Of a stretch of 64,000 nt of DNA, positions 1-8,394 are shown piece by piece. Under the pieces are notes generated by a model. That model was not told the origin of the DNA, searched no databases, and was given only the letters and a program-made list of their open reading frames with translations. Origin of the DNA: Fodinibacter sp963747405 (lineage in GTDB: Bacteria > Actinomycetota > Actinomycetes > Actinomycetales > Dermatophilaceae); NCBI GenBank assembly GCA_963747405.1, contig CAVVFG010000007.1, forward strand, positions 310,001 through 374,000, given 5' to 3'. Both the position numbers and the translations under genes were made by a program. Every line of letters begins with the position of its first letter. The first letter of the stretch is position 1.

Positions 1-1840
1 TGGCCCGGGCGACCCTGGGGTCGACGGCCGCGTCGTACTGGATCGGGCCCTCCACCAGCAGCTCGGGCGCCCGCTCGCGGACCAGTGCCGTGGCCGCGCG
101 CACCTTCTCCACGTCGGCACCGGTGCCCGACTCCCCTGTCGAGTACGACAGCATCGCGACGCGCGGCTCGATGCCGAACCGCGTGGCCGTGGCGGCCGAG
201 GAGATGGCGATGTCGGCGAGCTGCTCGGCGGTGGGGTCCGGGTTCACGGCGCAGTCGCCGTAGACCAGCACCCGGTCGGCCAGGCACATGATGAACACGC
301 TCGACACGACCGAGACGCCCGGCGCCGTGCGCACCACCTCGAGCGCGGGCCGGATGGTGTGCGCGGTGGTCGTGACGCAGCCGGAGACCATGCCGTCGGC
401 CAGGCCGGCATGCACCATCATCGTCCCGAAGTAGGACGGGTCGACGACCCGGTCGTAGGCGATCTCGGGAGTGACGCCCTTGTGCGCCCGCAGCGCCGCG
501 TAGTCGAGCGAGAACTGCTCGCGCCACGGGCTGGTCGCCGGGTCCACGACGGTGGCCCGCTCGACGTCGACCCCGAGCTGGCGGGCGGCGGCCCGGATCT
601 CGGCCTCGTCCCCGAGCAGCGTGAGCCGGGCGATGCCGCGCGACAGCACCTGGTCGGCCGCCCGCAGGATGCGCTCCTCGGCGCCCTCGGGCAGCACGAT
701 GTGGGCGCCCGAGGCCCGGGCCCGCTCGACCAGGTCGTGCTCGAACATCAGTGGCGTGACGGCGCCCTCGGCACCGCTGACCCCTTCGCCCAGCAGTGCG
801 TCGAGGTCGGGGTCGTCGGCCTGGTCGAGCAGCGCCACCGCCGCCCGGATCTTGCGGGCGGACTCCGCCGTGATGCGTCCCTCGACCCGGTCGAGGGCGG
901 ACGCCACGGTCATCGTGCCCGCCACGGCGGAGATGATCGGCAGCCGCACCTCCAGGCCGGCGACGAGCCGGTCGACCTGCGGCGAGAGCTGGAACCCGCC
1001 GTTGAGCACCAGCCCCGACAGTGTCGGCAGGGTGCGCGCGTGGTGCGCGAGCAGCACGCCGAGCACGACGTCGTCGCGGTCGCCGGGGACGATCACGGTG
1101 GCGCCCTCGAAGAGCCGGTCGATGACGTGCGGCATCGACATCGCCGCCACGAGCAGGCCCAGGCTCTCGCGGTCGAGCAGCTCGGCGTCGCCGTGCACCA
1201 GCGTGCCGTCACAGGCCGCCACGAGGTCGGCCACGGTCGGCGCGCGCAGCACCGGCGCCTCGGGCAGCGACCAGAGCGGCACGGCCTCGAGGCGGGCGCG
1301 CACGGCGGTGACCACCTCGCCCCGCTGCGCGTCGGGCACCTGGTTGAGCACCAGGCCCGCGACGTGCGCATGGTTCGCCCGGGCCGCGGCCACCGCGGCC
1401 GACGAGCTCGCAGCGAGCTCGCGCCGGTCGCGACCGCGCGCCGGTGCCACGAGCACGAGGGGGGTGCCGAGGTCGGCGGCGATCCTGGCGTTGGTGGCGA
1501 ACTCGGTGGGCGCCGCGACGTCGGTGAAGTCGGAGCCGACCACGAGCACCACGTCGTGCCGCTGGGCGATGGCGTGGTAGCGGTCGACGACCGCGCCGAG
1601 CGCCGCGGCCGGGTCGGCGTGCAGCGCCTCATGCGTGACGCCCCACGCCTCGTCGACGGTCAGGTCGGTCGGCGCCTCCTGCAGCAGCACCCGCAGCAGC
1701 TCGTCGGCGCCGTCACCGCGCACGATCGGGCGGAACACCCCCACCCGGGCGTGCCGCCGGGCCAGCCTCGCCACCAGCCCGACGGCGACGGCCGACTTGC
1801 CTGACCGGGCCTCGGTGCCGGCAAGGTAGATGCCCCTCAC
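1..1840 (-). CDS. pta: Phosphate acetyltransferase, 3' end cut by the window edge
   Basis: Pta converts acetyl-CoA and phosphate to acetyl phosphate and CoA, the first step of the Pta-AckA acetate pathway, in the cytoplasm. The GTG start at 1840 opens VRGIYLAGTEARSGKSAVAV, a P-loop-like sequence typical of the N-terminal regulatory domain of long-form Pta. A central DRTGG-like region follows, then the start of the catalytic PTA_PTB domain with STGESGTGADVEKVRAAT. About 613 codons are visible of a family length near 690-700, so the last part lies left of the window. A GGAG sequence sits about 7 bases before the GTG. The gene is followed upstream on the same strand by unrelated small genes, so it probably has its own promoter. 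ackA is expected just outside the window, but this cannot be seen. Confidence 0.93.
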   Translation of the reverse strand, partial: MRGIYLAGTEARSGKSAVAVGLVARLARRHARVGVFRPIVRGDGADELLRVLLQEAPTDLTVDEAWGVTHEALHADPAAALGAVVDRYHAIAQRHDVVLVVGSDFTDVAAPTEFATNARIAADLGTPLVLVAPARGRDRRELAASSSAAVAAARANHAHVAGLVLNQVPDAQRGEVVTAVRARLEAVPLWSLPEAPVLRAPTVADLVAACDGTLVHGDAELLDRESLGLLVAAMSMPHVIDRLFEGATVIVPGDRDDVVLGVLLAHHARTLPTLSGLVLNGGFQLSPQVDRLVAGLEVRLPIISAVAGTMTVASALDRVEGRITAESARKIRAAVALLDQADDPDLDALLGEGVSGAEGAVTPLMFEHDLVERARASGAHIVLPEGAEERILRAADQVLSRGIARLTLLGDEAEIRAAARQLGVDVERATVVDPATSPWREQFSLDYAALRAHKGVTPEIAYDRVVDPSYFGTMMVHAGLADGMVSGCVTTTAHTIRPALEVVRTAPGVSVVSSVFIMCLADRVLVYGDCAVNPDPTAEQLADIAISSAATATRFGIEPRVAMLSYSTGESGTGADVEKVRAATALVRERAPELLVEGPIQYDAAVDPRVARA

Positions 1841-1963
1841 CGCTGCTCCGGACAGGTGGATGCCGTGACGCCCCTAGCGCTCATGACCCCAAGCCAACCC
1901 CCACCCGCCCGCGCGGGCAAATGAGGCACCCCTGAACCACGGCGCAGGGGGAGCGTACGGCGA

Positions 1964-1993
1964 TGGGCCGGCCCGGCATCCCGGACCGGCCCA
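1964..1993. terminator. Strong hairpin, likely terminator of the DUF1269 gene
   Basis: Two 13-base arms (TGGGCCGGCCCGG and its near reverse complement, one mismatch) flank a loop of about 3-4 bases, 25 bases beyond the DUF1269 stop on the minus strand. There is no clear U tract, as is common in actinobacteria. It would also insulate pta from readthrough. Confidence 0.55.
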
Positions 1994-2017
1994 CCTGTCA
2001 CGCAGGGAGGGATGCCG

Positions 2018-2605
2018 TCACTTCTCGGCCTTGAGGGCGGCCTTCTCCTCGGCCTTGGACTCCTTGGCGATGGCCTTGATGTCCTTGGCCGTGACGTCGT
2101 CGATCGCCGACTCGACGATGGCATCGGCCCGCGCCAGCGCGTTGCGGATCTCGACGGCACCCGGGTCGGACACCATGGCGAGGATGCCGGAGTGGCCCGG
2201 TGCGACCGAGAACTCCAGCTCCTGCTCGAGGCCGATCTTGTGGTGCAGCTGGCGCGCCTTGCCGAGCGCCGCGCCGCCGGCTCCCAGGGCCACGGCGCTG
2301 CCGATGATCGACGGCGGGAAGACCAGGCCGAGGGCCGCGCCGCCGATGAGGCCCCACTTCAGGCCCTTCTTCGTCGAGTGGTCGGTCGCCTTCTGGATGA
2401 CCAGCGTGCCGTCGTCCTCGCGCTTGACCACGATCACGCCGTCGATGGCGACGGTGCGACCGTCCTCGATCGCCTTCAGGGCCTCGTAGGCCTCCCAGGC
2501 CGTGTCGGTGTCGGTGAAGTCGGCGACGAACAGGGTGGTCGCACCATCGCTCACCGCCGCGATCTCGGCGTTGACCTCGGTGGGCTGGTCGGTGGTGTCG
2601 GTCAT
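2018..2605 (-). CDS. DUF1269-type membrane-associated protein
   Basis: 195-residue protein of unknown function. The N-terminal part resembles the DUF1269 family, which is often annotated as stress-associated membrane protein. Residues about 80-110 form a glycine- and alanine-rich hydrophobic segment (GLIGGAALGLVFPPSIIGSAVALGAGG) that probably makes a membrane hairpin. The C-terminus is a charged, Lys/Glu-rich helix. The ATG at 2605 is preceded by GAAGGGA at good spacing, so this gene, unlike many neighbours, has a Shine-Dalgarno sequence. It is followed by a GC-rich hairpin at 1964-1993. The substrate or partner cannot be told from the sequence. Confidence 0.8.
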   Translation of the reverse strand: MTDTTDQPTEVNAEIAAVSDGATTLFVADFTDTDTAWEAYEALKAIEDGRTVAIDGVIVVKREDDGTLVIQKATDHSTKKGLKWGLIGGAALGLVFPPSIIGSAVALGAGGAALGKARQLHHKIGLEQELEFSVAPGHSGILAMVSDPGAVEIRNALARADAIVESAIDDVTAKDIKAIAKESKAEEKAALKAEK

Positions 2606-2703
2606 GGTGCTTCCCTTCGGTGGGTGGGTCGTGGTGCCCGTGGCACCACGTGGTGCGGTGTGCGAGCCAGCGGTCCGGTGAGTCGGGCCGGCCGTCGGGG
2701 AGG

Positions 2704-3231
2704 TCAGCTCGACGGGCAGAGCGTGCTGACGGTGGTTGTCACCGGCTCCAGGGCCGTGGAGATCTCCTGCTGTGCCGCGGTGATGTCGGCGCCGAGGTCC
2801 TCCTGGGCCTTGGCCTTGTCCTCGGTGAGTGTCGCCTTGAGGGCGTCGGCCTTCTGGTTCAACGTCCCGATCACGGCGGCCACCGGGCCGCCGTTCGACT
2901 CCATCATCATCGTGTTGAGGTCGTCGCGGACCTTGTCGGCCTTGTTGGCGAGGTCGTCGACCTGCTGCTGGAGCTGCTCGGGGGTCGCGCTCGAGTCGAC
3001 CTTGGCCGAGACGAGGTCGGCGGCGTTGGCCTGCAGGCTGGTGAAGCTGCTGCACAGCGCCGACGACGCCGAGGCAGCCACGCTGCTCCCCGCCGAGGCA
3101 GCCACGCTGCTCCCCACTGAGGCGGCGGAAGCGCTGGTGTCGGTCGAGGCGTCGGAGCTGCATCCGCCGGCGAGCAGGGCCAGGACGGCGACGGCGGCGG
3201 GGGCGAAGGTGCGGGCTGCGGAGCGGGTCAT
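2704..3231 (-). CDS. Secreted lipoprotein of unknown function
   Basis: 175-residue predicted lipoprotein. It has a basic N-terminus, a hydrophobic stretch and the lipobox LAGGC, with the lipidated Cys near residue 24. A Ser/Ala/Thr-rich linker contains two copies of GSSVAASA. The rest (about residues 65-170) is predicted helical with heptad-like spacing of hydrophobic residues and may be a coiled coil or helical bundle on the outer face of the membrane. ATG at 3231 has AGGAA upstream. No enzyme motif is visible. It lies 98 bases upstream of the DUF1269 gene on the same strand and could share a transcript. Confidence 0.8.
   Translation of the reverse strand: MTRSAARTFAPAAVAVLALLAGGCSSDASTDTSASAASVGSSVAASAGSSVAASASSALCSSFTSLQANAADLVSAKVDSSATPEQLQQQVDDLANKADKVRDDLNTMMMESNGGPVAAVIGTLNQKADALKATLTEDKAKAQEDLGADITAAQQEISTALEPVTTTVSTLCPSS
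3071..3118. repeat. 24-bp tandem duplication inside the lipoprotein gene
   Basis: Two adjacent 24-bp units, 3071-3094 and 3095-3118, differ at about two positions near their ends. They encode the repeated GSSVAASA linker after the lipobox. The unit is a multiple of three, so copy number can change without a frameshift. Confidence 0.85.
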
Positions 3232-3341
3232 GGCGGGTTCCTGTGGGTCGCGGACCTGATGTGACGGGCCCTTCGACGCTATTTCCGGCGGATGCCGCGT
3301 GCGTCACCCGCAGCGGGTGAGGGGCCGTCCACGGACCGGCG

Positions 3342-4394
3342 TCAGTTCGCCAGCCGGGCCTCGAACAGGGCGCGCACGGCCGGGGTCCGGCGCAGGAGGT
3401 CGAGCGCGAGGTCGGCGTGGCCGGGCACGTACCCGTTGCCGACCAGCATCCGCACGTCGGCCGCGAGCCCTTCGGCGCCGAGCGCTGCCGCGGAGAAGCT
3501 CGTCGCCATCGAGAAGTAGATGATGGTGCCGCCCTGGGCGGTGGCGAGGATCGCCGGCTGCTCGCACCCCGGCACGTCGACGCAGACCACGGTGACGTCG
3601 GCCGGGCCGCCCGCGGCCGCCACGGCAGCCGAGAGGCCCAGCGGTGAGCGGGCGTCGGCGATGACCACGGCGTCGGCCAGGCCGCTCTCCCGCAGCAGCT
3701 CGGCCTCCCGCTCGAACGGCACGACTCCGATGCAGCGCCCGGCGCCGGCGTCGCGGGCCGCGGCCAGCGACAGCGAGCCGGACTTCCCCGCACCACCGAG
3801 CACGGCCACCGTCGGCGCGTGGCCGGTCGCGGCGTACTCCCCCACGACCCGGGTCACCAGCGCCGGTGCCCCGCACACGTCCATCACCATCAGCGCGAGG
3901 TCGGGCGGGAGGTCCTCGGGCAGCCGGGCGGCGATGGAGCGGCCGAAGAGCACCGCGGTCCCCTGCGCGGGCACGCGCTCCGCGCGACCGTCCCAGCGGG
4001 CCAGGTCGTCGGTGATCGCCAGTGGCGTCAGCGAGAGCGAGACCAGGGTGGCCACCCGGTCGCCGACCGCCAGCCCCAGTGGCGACCGCGGCCCGACCTC
4101 GGCCACGGTGCCGATCAGCATGCCGCCCGAGCCGGTGACCGGGTTCTGCATCTTGCCGCGGGTGGTGATGATGTCGAGCACCTCGGCGCGCACGGCATCC
4201 CCGTCGCCCGCGTGCTTCTCGGACAGCTGGCGGAACGACGCCGCGTCGAGGTTGAGGGTCTCCACCGCGATCAGCAGCTCGTCGGGCCACAGCTCGGGCG
4301 AGGCGTCGAGGACCCGCGCCGCCTGGGGCAGGCAGCCGCCGTCGGGGTCGGTCACCCGGTGCAGGCCGACCGGTGAGGACGAAGTGGTGCGCAC
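3342..4394 (-). CDS. kdd: L-erythro-3,5-diaminohexanoate dehydrogenase
   Basis: Kdd oxidatively deaminates 3,5-diaminohexanoate to 5-amino-3-oxohexanoate with NAD(P), a middle step of lysine fermentation. The 350-residue product matches the family length and resembles a medium-chain zinc-free alcohol dehydrogenase fold: an N-terminal GroES-like part, then a nucleotide-binding part with VAVLGGAGKSGSL near residue 178. The motif GKMQNPVTGSGGMLIGTV is characteristic. The GTG start at 4394 is chosen because AGGAG lies 7 bases upstream; the open frame runs further 5' without a better start. It is divergent from kamA across 87 bp, so the two probably share control. kamD, kamE, kce and kal are not in the window. 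Confidence 0.88.
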   Translation of the reverse strand: MRTTSSSPVGLHRVTDPDGGCLPQAARVLDASPELWPDELLIAVETLNLDAASFRQLSEKHAGDGDAVRAEVLDIITTRGKMQNPVTGSGGMLIGTVAEVGPRSPLGLAVGDRVATLVSLSLTPLAITDDLARWDGRAERVPAQGTAVLFGRSIAARLPEDLPPDLALMVMDVCGAPALVTRVVGEYAATGHAPTVAVLGGAGKSGSLSLAAARDAGAGRCIGVVPFEREAELLRESGLADAVVIADARSPLGLSAAVAAAGGPADVTVVCVDVPGCEQPAILATAQGGTIIYFSMATSFSAAALGAEGLAADVRMLVGNGYVPGHADLALDLLRRTPAVRALFEARLAN

Positions 4395-4444
4395 AAGAAT
4401 CTCCTCGGCAAGCGACACGCGGCCGCAGTTCTTGCGGTCAGAAC

Positions 4445-4481
4445 GTGACGTGAGCGTCATCCATTGCGTATCCTGCCACGT
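4445..4481 (+). promoter_or_regulatory. kamA promoter, leaderless type
   Basis: GTGACG at 4445-4450 and TATCCT at 4469-4474 are separated by 18 bases, and the ATG at 4482 begins 7 bases after the -10 box. Transcription is therefore predicted to start at the first base of the start codon, or one base before it. No Shine-Dalgarno sequence is present. Confidence 0.6.
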
Positions 4482-5927
4482 ATGACGACGAACATCGACC
4501 AGCCCTACGCCTACCGGCGCCGTGAGCTGATTGAGCCCGACTGGACCCGACTTCCGGGGTGGCGTGACGTCACCGCGCTGCAGTGGGCCGACGCCCAGTG
4601 GCAGCGGGCGCACTGCGTGAAGAACGTCGCGCAGCTGCGGGCCCTGATGGGCGACCTCCTCGACGACCGCTTCTACGCCGACCTCGAGCGCGACCAGGCC
4701 GAGCGGGCCACCATGTCGATGCTCGTCACCCCGCAGATGATGAACACGATGGTGCCGGCCACCGACGGGGCGATGCCGGCCGCCGGTGCGGCCTTCACCG
4801 AGGCGTTCTACGCCGACCCGGTGCGGCTGTACATGCTGCCGGTGTTCTCCGACCGGCGCACCGACTGGCCGAGCCACCCGTTCGCCACGCGCGACAGCCT
4901 GCACGAGCACGACATGTGGGCGGTCGAGGGCCTCACTCACCGCTACCCCACCAAGGTGCTCGCCGAGATGCTGCCGACCTGCCCGCAGTACTGCGGCCAC
5001 TGCACGCGGATGGACCTCGTCGGCAACTCCACCCCCCAGTTCACCAAGCTCAAGCTCGCCGGCAAGCCGGTCGACCGCTACGCCGCGATGCTCGACTACC
5101 TGCACCGCACCCCGGGCGTGCGCGACGTCGTCGTCTCCGGGGGCGACGTCGCCAACATGCCGTGGAAGAACCTCGAGGGGTTCCTCGACAAGCTGCTCGA
5201 GGTCGACACCATCCGCGACATCCGCCTGGCCACCAAGGCGCTGATGGGGCTGCCCCAGCACTGGCTGCAGCCCGACGTCGTCGAGGGCGTGGCCCGGGTG
5301 TCGGCCAAGGCGCGCTCGCGCGGCGTCTCCGTCGCCATCCACACGCACGTCAACAGCGTCCAGTCGGTCACCCCGCTCGTGGCGCAGGCCGCCCAGGCCA
5401 TGCTCGACGCCGGGCTGCGCAACGTGCGCAACCAGGGCGTGCTGATGCGCGGCGTCAACGACTCCCCCGAGGCGCTGCTCGACCTCTGCTTCGCCCTCCA
5501 GGACGAAGCCATGATCACGCCCTACTACTTCTACATGTGCGACATGATCCCGTTCGCCGAGCACTGGCGGCTCTCGGTCAAGGAGGCCCAGGAGCTGCAG
5601 CACGCGATCATGGGCTACCTGCCGGGGTTCGCCACGCCGCGCATCGTCTGCGACGTGCCGTTCGTCGGCAAGCGCTGGGTGCACCAGGCGGAGACGTACG
5701 AGACCGAGCGCGGGATGTCGTTCTGGCGCAAGCACTACCGCACCTCCATCGAGGCCGGCGACGACCAGGCACTGTCGCGCGAGTACGTCTACTACGACCC
5801 GATCTACACCCTTCCCGAGGCCGGTCAGCGCTGGTGGCGCGAGAACCACGACATGGATGCCGTGCACCGCGCCGCGCTCGTCGGCGCCGGTGCCAGCCAC
5901 GCGGCATCGCTCGCCGACCTCGGCTGA
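4482..5927 (+). CDS. kamA: Lysine 2,3-aminomutase
   Basis: Radical SAM, PLP-dependent mutase that moves the alpha-amino group of L-lysine to the beta carbon. The 481-residue product carries the cluster motif CxxxCxxC at C167, C171 and C174 (CPQYCGHC), the SGGD motif (VVVSGGDVAN) and the glycine-rich C-terminal region DVPFVGKRW, whose Lys may hold PLP. The length is slightly above the clostridial enzyme because of an extended N-terminus. The next gene (ybaK-like) starts 4 bases after the stop, so they probably form one transcript. With divergent kdd this implies lysine catabolism rather than only beta-lysine synthesis. An EpmB-like role is unlikely because no epm genes are near and kdd is adjacent. 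Confidence 0.92.
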   Translation: MTTNIDQPYAYRRRELIEPDWTRLPGWRDVTALQWADAQWQRAHCVKNVAQLRALMGDLLDDRFYADLERDQAERATMSMLVTPQMMNTMVPATDGAMPAAGAAFTEAFYADPVRLYMLPVFSDRRTDWPSHPFATRDSLHEHDMWAVEGLTHRYPTKVLAEMLPTCPQYCGHCTRMDLVGNSTPQFTKLKLAGKPVDRYAAMLDYLHRTPGVRDVVVSGGDVANMPWKNLEGFLDKLLEVDTIRDIRLATKALMGLPQHWLQPDVVEGVARVSAKARSRGVSVAIHTHVNSVQSVTPLVAQAAQAMLDAGLRNVRNQGVLMRGVNDSPEALLDLCFALQDEAMITPYYFYMCDMIPFAEHWRLSVKEAQELQHAIMGYLPGFATPRIVCDVPFVGKRWVHQAETYETERGMSFWRKHYRTSIEAGDDQALSREYVYYDPIYTLPEAGQRWWRENHDMDAVHRAALVGAGASHAASLADLG

Positions 5928-5931
5928 TCCG

Positions 5932-6405
5932 ATGTCCTCGGGGACGCCCGCCGTGGTGGCACTCACCGCGGCGGGCGTCGCCTTCTCGGAGCACGTGTAC
6001 GAGCACGACTCCGCCGCAGGGTCGTTCGGGCGAGAGGCGGCCGAGGCGCTCGGGCTGCCGCCCGAGCAGGTCTTCAAGACGCTGGTGGTCGACACCGCCG
6101 CCGGGCTCGCCGTCGCGGTGGTGCCGGTCGCGGGGCAGCTCGACCTCAAGGCGACGGCGGCCGCGCTCGGGGTGAAGCGGGTGACCATGGCGGATCCGGC
6201 TGCCGCACAACGCTCCTCAGGCTACGTCGTCGGCGGCATCTCCCCGGTCGGCCAGAAGCGTGCACTGCCCACGGTGGTCGACGAGAGCGCGGAGCTCTTC
6301 GAGGTCGTCTACGTGTCGGGCGGTCGGCGCGGGCTCGACCTCGGCCTCTCCCCCGCCGACCTGATGCGGGTCACCGGCGCGGTGGTCGCCGACGTCGCCC
6401 GCTGA
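5932..6405 (+). CDS. ybaK: YbaK/EbsC-family Cys-tRNA(Pro) deacylase
   Basis: Small trans-editing enzyme that hydrolyses mischarged Cys-tRNA(Pro). The 157-residue protein matches YbaK length. The motif QVFKTLVV with the conserved Lys and the later GGISPVGQK are typical of the family. The ATG at 5932 lies 4 bases after the kamA stop, giving tight spacing. The functional link to kamA is unclear; this may be simple co-transcription. It is convergent with the Lrp-type regulator, with a small hairpin between the stops. Confidence 0.88.
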   Translation: MSSGTPAVVALTAAGVAFSEHVYEHDSAAGSFGREAAEALGLPPEQVFKTLVVDTAAGLAVAVVPVAGQLDLKATAAALGVKRVTMADPAAAQRSSGYVVGGISPVGQKRALPTVVDESAELFEVVYVSGGRRGLDLGLSPADLMRVTGAVVADVAR

Positions 6406-6408
6406 GCG

Positions 6409-6430
6409 GGGCCGTGCCGGCGGACGGCCC
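6409..6430. terminator. Hairpin between convergent ybaK and lrp genes
   Basis: GGGCCGT at 6409-6415 pairs with ACGGCCC at 6424-6430 around an 8-base loop. It lies between two stop codons facing each other, so it could serve both strands. There is no U tract. Confidence 0.4.
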
Positions 6431-6441
6431 GGTCGGCGCGC

Positions 6442-6864
6442 TCACTCCCACGGCGTGGAGAGCACCACCGTCGTGCGGGTCGACACGTTGGCGACGCCCC
6501 GGATGGAGGCGAGGAGCTCCTCGAGCTCGGAAGGGGTCGCGACCCGCACCTTGAGGATGTAGTTCTCGTCGCCCGCGACGGAGTGGCACTCCTGGATCTG
6601 CGGGATCTCGTGCAGCCGCTCGGGGATGTCGTCGGGCGCGGCGGGGTCGAGCGGGGTGATCGAGATGAACGCGGTGAGCTGCTGGCCCAGAGCGGTGTGG
6701 TCGATCTTGGCCGTGTAGCCCTTGACGACGCCGCGCTGCTCGAGGCGCCGGACGCGCTGGTGCACCGCCGACGTGGACATGCCCAGGGCCTTGCCGAGGT
6801 CGGTGAAGCTGATCCGGCCGTCCTCGGCGAGCAGGTCGACGATGCGACGGTCGAGGTCTTCCAC
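6442..6864 (-). CDS. Lrp/AsnC-family transcriptional regulator
   Basis: 140-residue regulator with an N-terminal helix-turn-helix (residues about 1-50: ISFTDLGKALGMSTSAVHQR) and a C-terminal RAM/AsnC ligand domain with the GDENYILKV motif. Such proteins respond to amino acids, and the position beside kamA and kdd makes lysine or a product a reasonable but unproven effector. The GTG at 6864 is preferred over the GTG at 6897 because TACCCT lies 6 bases upstream (leaderless pattern) and the protein then starts VEDLDRRIVDLL, as family members do. It is divergent from the exonuclease gene. Confidence 0.87.
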   Translation of the reverse strand: MEDLDRRIVDLLAEDGRISFTDLGKALGMSTSAVHQRVRRLEQRGVVKGYTAKIDHTALGQQLTAFISITPLDPAAPDDIPERLHEIPQIQECHSVAGDENYILKVRVATPSELEELLASIRGVANVSTRTTVVLSTPWE

Positions 6865-6937
6865 CCGTTCAGGGTAGTCGGCGGGCCCTTCCCCCACCGG
6901 GACCGCTCGCCCCGTCGGCGTGGTCGGTGCGGGCGGC

Positions 6938-6950
6938 TACTGTCGGGCAC
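6938..6950 (+). promoter_or_regulatory. -10 box of the exonuclease gene, leaderless type
   Basis: TACTGT at 6938-6943 ends 7 bases before the ATG at 6951, with no Shine-Dalgarno sequence. It faces the lrp start 87 bp away. Confidence 0.55.
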
Positions 6951-7877
6951 ATGCCGGACCGCCTCATGCTGCTGGACTCCGCCTCGCTGTACTTCCGAGC
7001 CTTCTTCGGCGTGCCCGACCAGCGCACGAACCCCGCCGAGGCACCGACCAACGCGCTGCGCGGCTTCCTCGACATGATCGCCACCCTGGTCACGGCCCAC
7101 CGGCCCACCCACCTCGTGGCCTGCTGGGACGACGACTGGCGCCCCCAGTGGCGGGTCGACCTGGTGCCCACCTACAAGACGCACCGGCTCACCGAGGGCT
7201 CCGACGTCGTCGAGGAGAGCCCCGACGACCTCAGCCCCCAGGTGCCGGTCATCCGCGACGCCCTGCGGGCGATCGGCATCGTGCGCCTCGGGGCGCCGGG
7301 CTGCGAGGCCGACGACGTCATCGGCACGCTCAGCGAGCGGCACCGTGGCGTGATGCCGGTCGACGTCGTCACCGGCGACCGTGACCTGCTCCAGCTGGTC
7401 GACGACGCGCACGGCATCCGGGTGCTCTACACGGGCAAGGGCGGGGTGCGCGACCCCGACGTGGTCACCCAGGCCTACCTGCGCGAGAAGTACGCCGTGC
7501 CCACGGGCGAGGCCTACCTCGACATGTCGGTGCTGCGTGGTGACACCAGCGACGGCCTGCCGGGCGTCAAGGGCATCGGTGACAAGACCGCGGCCCAGCT
7601 CATCGCCACCTACGGGTCGCTGGCCGGGGTGCGGGCGGCGGTCGACGCGGGCGACCCCGCCCTGAAGGGCGCGCGGCGCGCGAACCTCGAGGCGGCATCG
7701 GGCTACCTCGACGTCGCACCGACCGTGGTGCGGGTGCTGCGCGACGCCCCGGTGGCGCAGGTCGACCTGGCCCTGCCCCGTGAGGTGGCCGACCCCGAGC
7801 TGCTCGAGCAGCTCGGCGAGGCCTACGGCGTCGGCAACCCGGTCGGCCGGGTGCTCAGAGCCCTGGGTCTTGACTGA
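6951..7877 (+). CDS. 5'-3' exonuclease, PolA N-terminal domain family
   Basis: Stand-alone flap/5'-nuclease like the N-terminal domain of DNA polymerase I. It has 308 residues with FEN-type metal-binding Asp residues (LMLLDSASLYFRAFF; CEADDVIGTL; VTGDRDLLQLV) and the helix-hairpin-helix region GDTSDGLPGVKGIGDKTA. There is no polymerase domain. The ATG at 6951 is used because a -10 box lies directly before it. The 3' end overlaps the convergent AraC gene by 23 bp. It probably acts in RNA-primer removal or repair alongside a full PolA encoded elsewhere. Confidence 0.9.
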   Translation: MPDRLMLLDSASLYFRAFFGVPDQRTNPAEAPTNALRGFLDMIATLVTAHRPTHLVACWDDDWRPQWRVDLVPTYKTHRLTEGSDVVEESPDDLSPQVPVIRDALRAIGIVRLGAPGCEADDVIGTLSERHRGVMPVDVVTGDRDLLQLVDDAHGIRVLYTGKGGVRDPDVVTQAYLREKYAVPTGEAYLDMSVLRGDTSDGLPGVKGIGDKTAAQLIATYGSLAGVRAAVDAGDPALKGARRANLEAASGYLDVAPTVVRVLRDAPVAQVDLALPREVADPELLEQLGEAYGVGNPVGRVLRALGLD

Positions 7878-8280
7878 GCTTCTTCCCGGCCGGACGGGTC
7901 CACCGCATCCGGAAGGGCGTGGGCACGAAGCCGGTCGCCGGGTCTGCGCCGGTGCGGAACGCCGAGGGCGTGGTGCCGACGACGTCGCGGAACGTGCGGC
8001 TGAACGTCCCGAGGCTGGAGAACCCCACCTGCATGCAGACGTCGGTGACCGCGGTGTCGGTCGTGCGCAGCAGCGTCATCGCGCGCTCGATCCGCCGCCG
8101 CTGCAGGTAGCGGTGCGGCGTCTCGCCGAACGTCGCCCGGAACTCGCGGATGAAGTGGGCGCGCGCCATGTGGGCCGTGGCAGCGAGCAGGTCGACGTCG
8201 AGCGGCTCGGTGCTGCGCCGGTCGATCAGGTCGCGGGCGCGCAGCAGCCGCCGGTTCCGGTCCTCCTCCGCCGCACCCAC
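7855..8280 (-). CDS. AraC-family transcriptional regulator, DNA-binding domain only
   Basis: 141-residue protein that is mostly the two helix-turn-helix motifs of AraC regulators (RSTEPLDVDLLAATAHMARA and VTDVCMQVGFSSLGTFSRTF), followed by a short C-terminal tail. There is no ligand domain, so it may act constitutively or with a partner. The GTG at 8280 is chosen because TACGGT lies 7 bases upstream. It is divergent from the VOC-family gene, its likely target. Confidence 0.82.
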   Translation of the reverse strand: MGAAEEDRNRRLLRARDLIDRRSTEPLDVDLLAATAHMARAHFIREFRATFGETPHRYLQRRRIERAMTLLRTTDTAVTDVCMQVGFSSLGTFSRTFRDVVGTTPSAFRTGADPATGFVPTPFRMRWTRPAGKKLSQDPGL

Positions 8281-8394
8281 GCCGACCACCGTAGGTCGTG
8301 CCGTCGCGAGAAGCGCACTTTCGGAGAAGCGGCCCGTCACGGCGCCCCATAGCGTCAGTGCCACACCACCCCCCGACCGGAAGGGACGCCACTC

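Noticed and set aside
359..1804. Plus-strand open frame of about 480 codons over the pta region
   Set aside because: The minus strand reads clear Pta motifs in one frame to the window edge; the plus frame is composition-driven.
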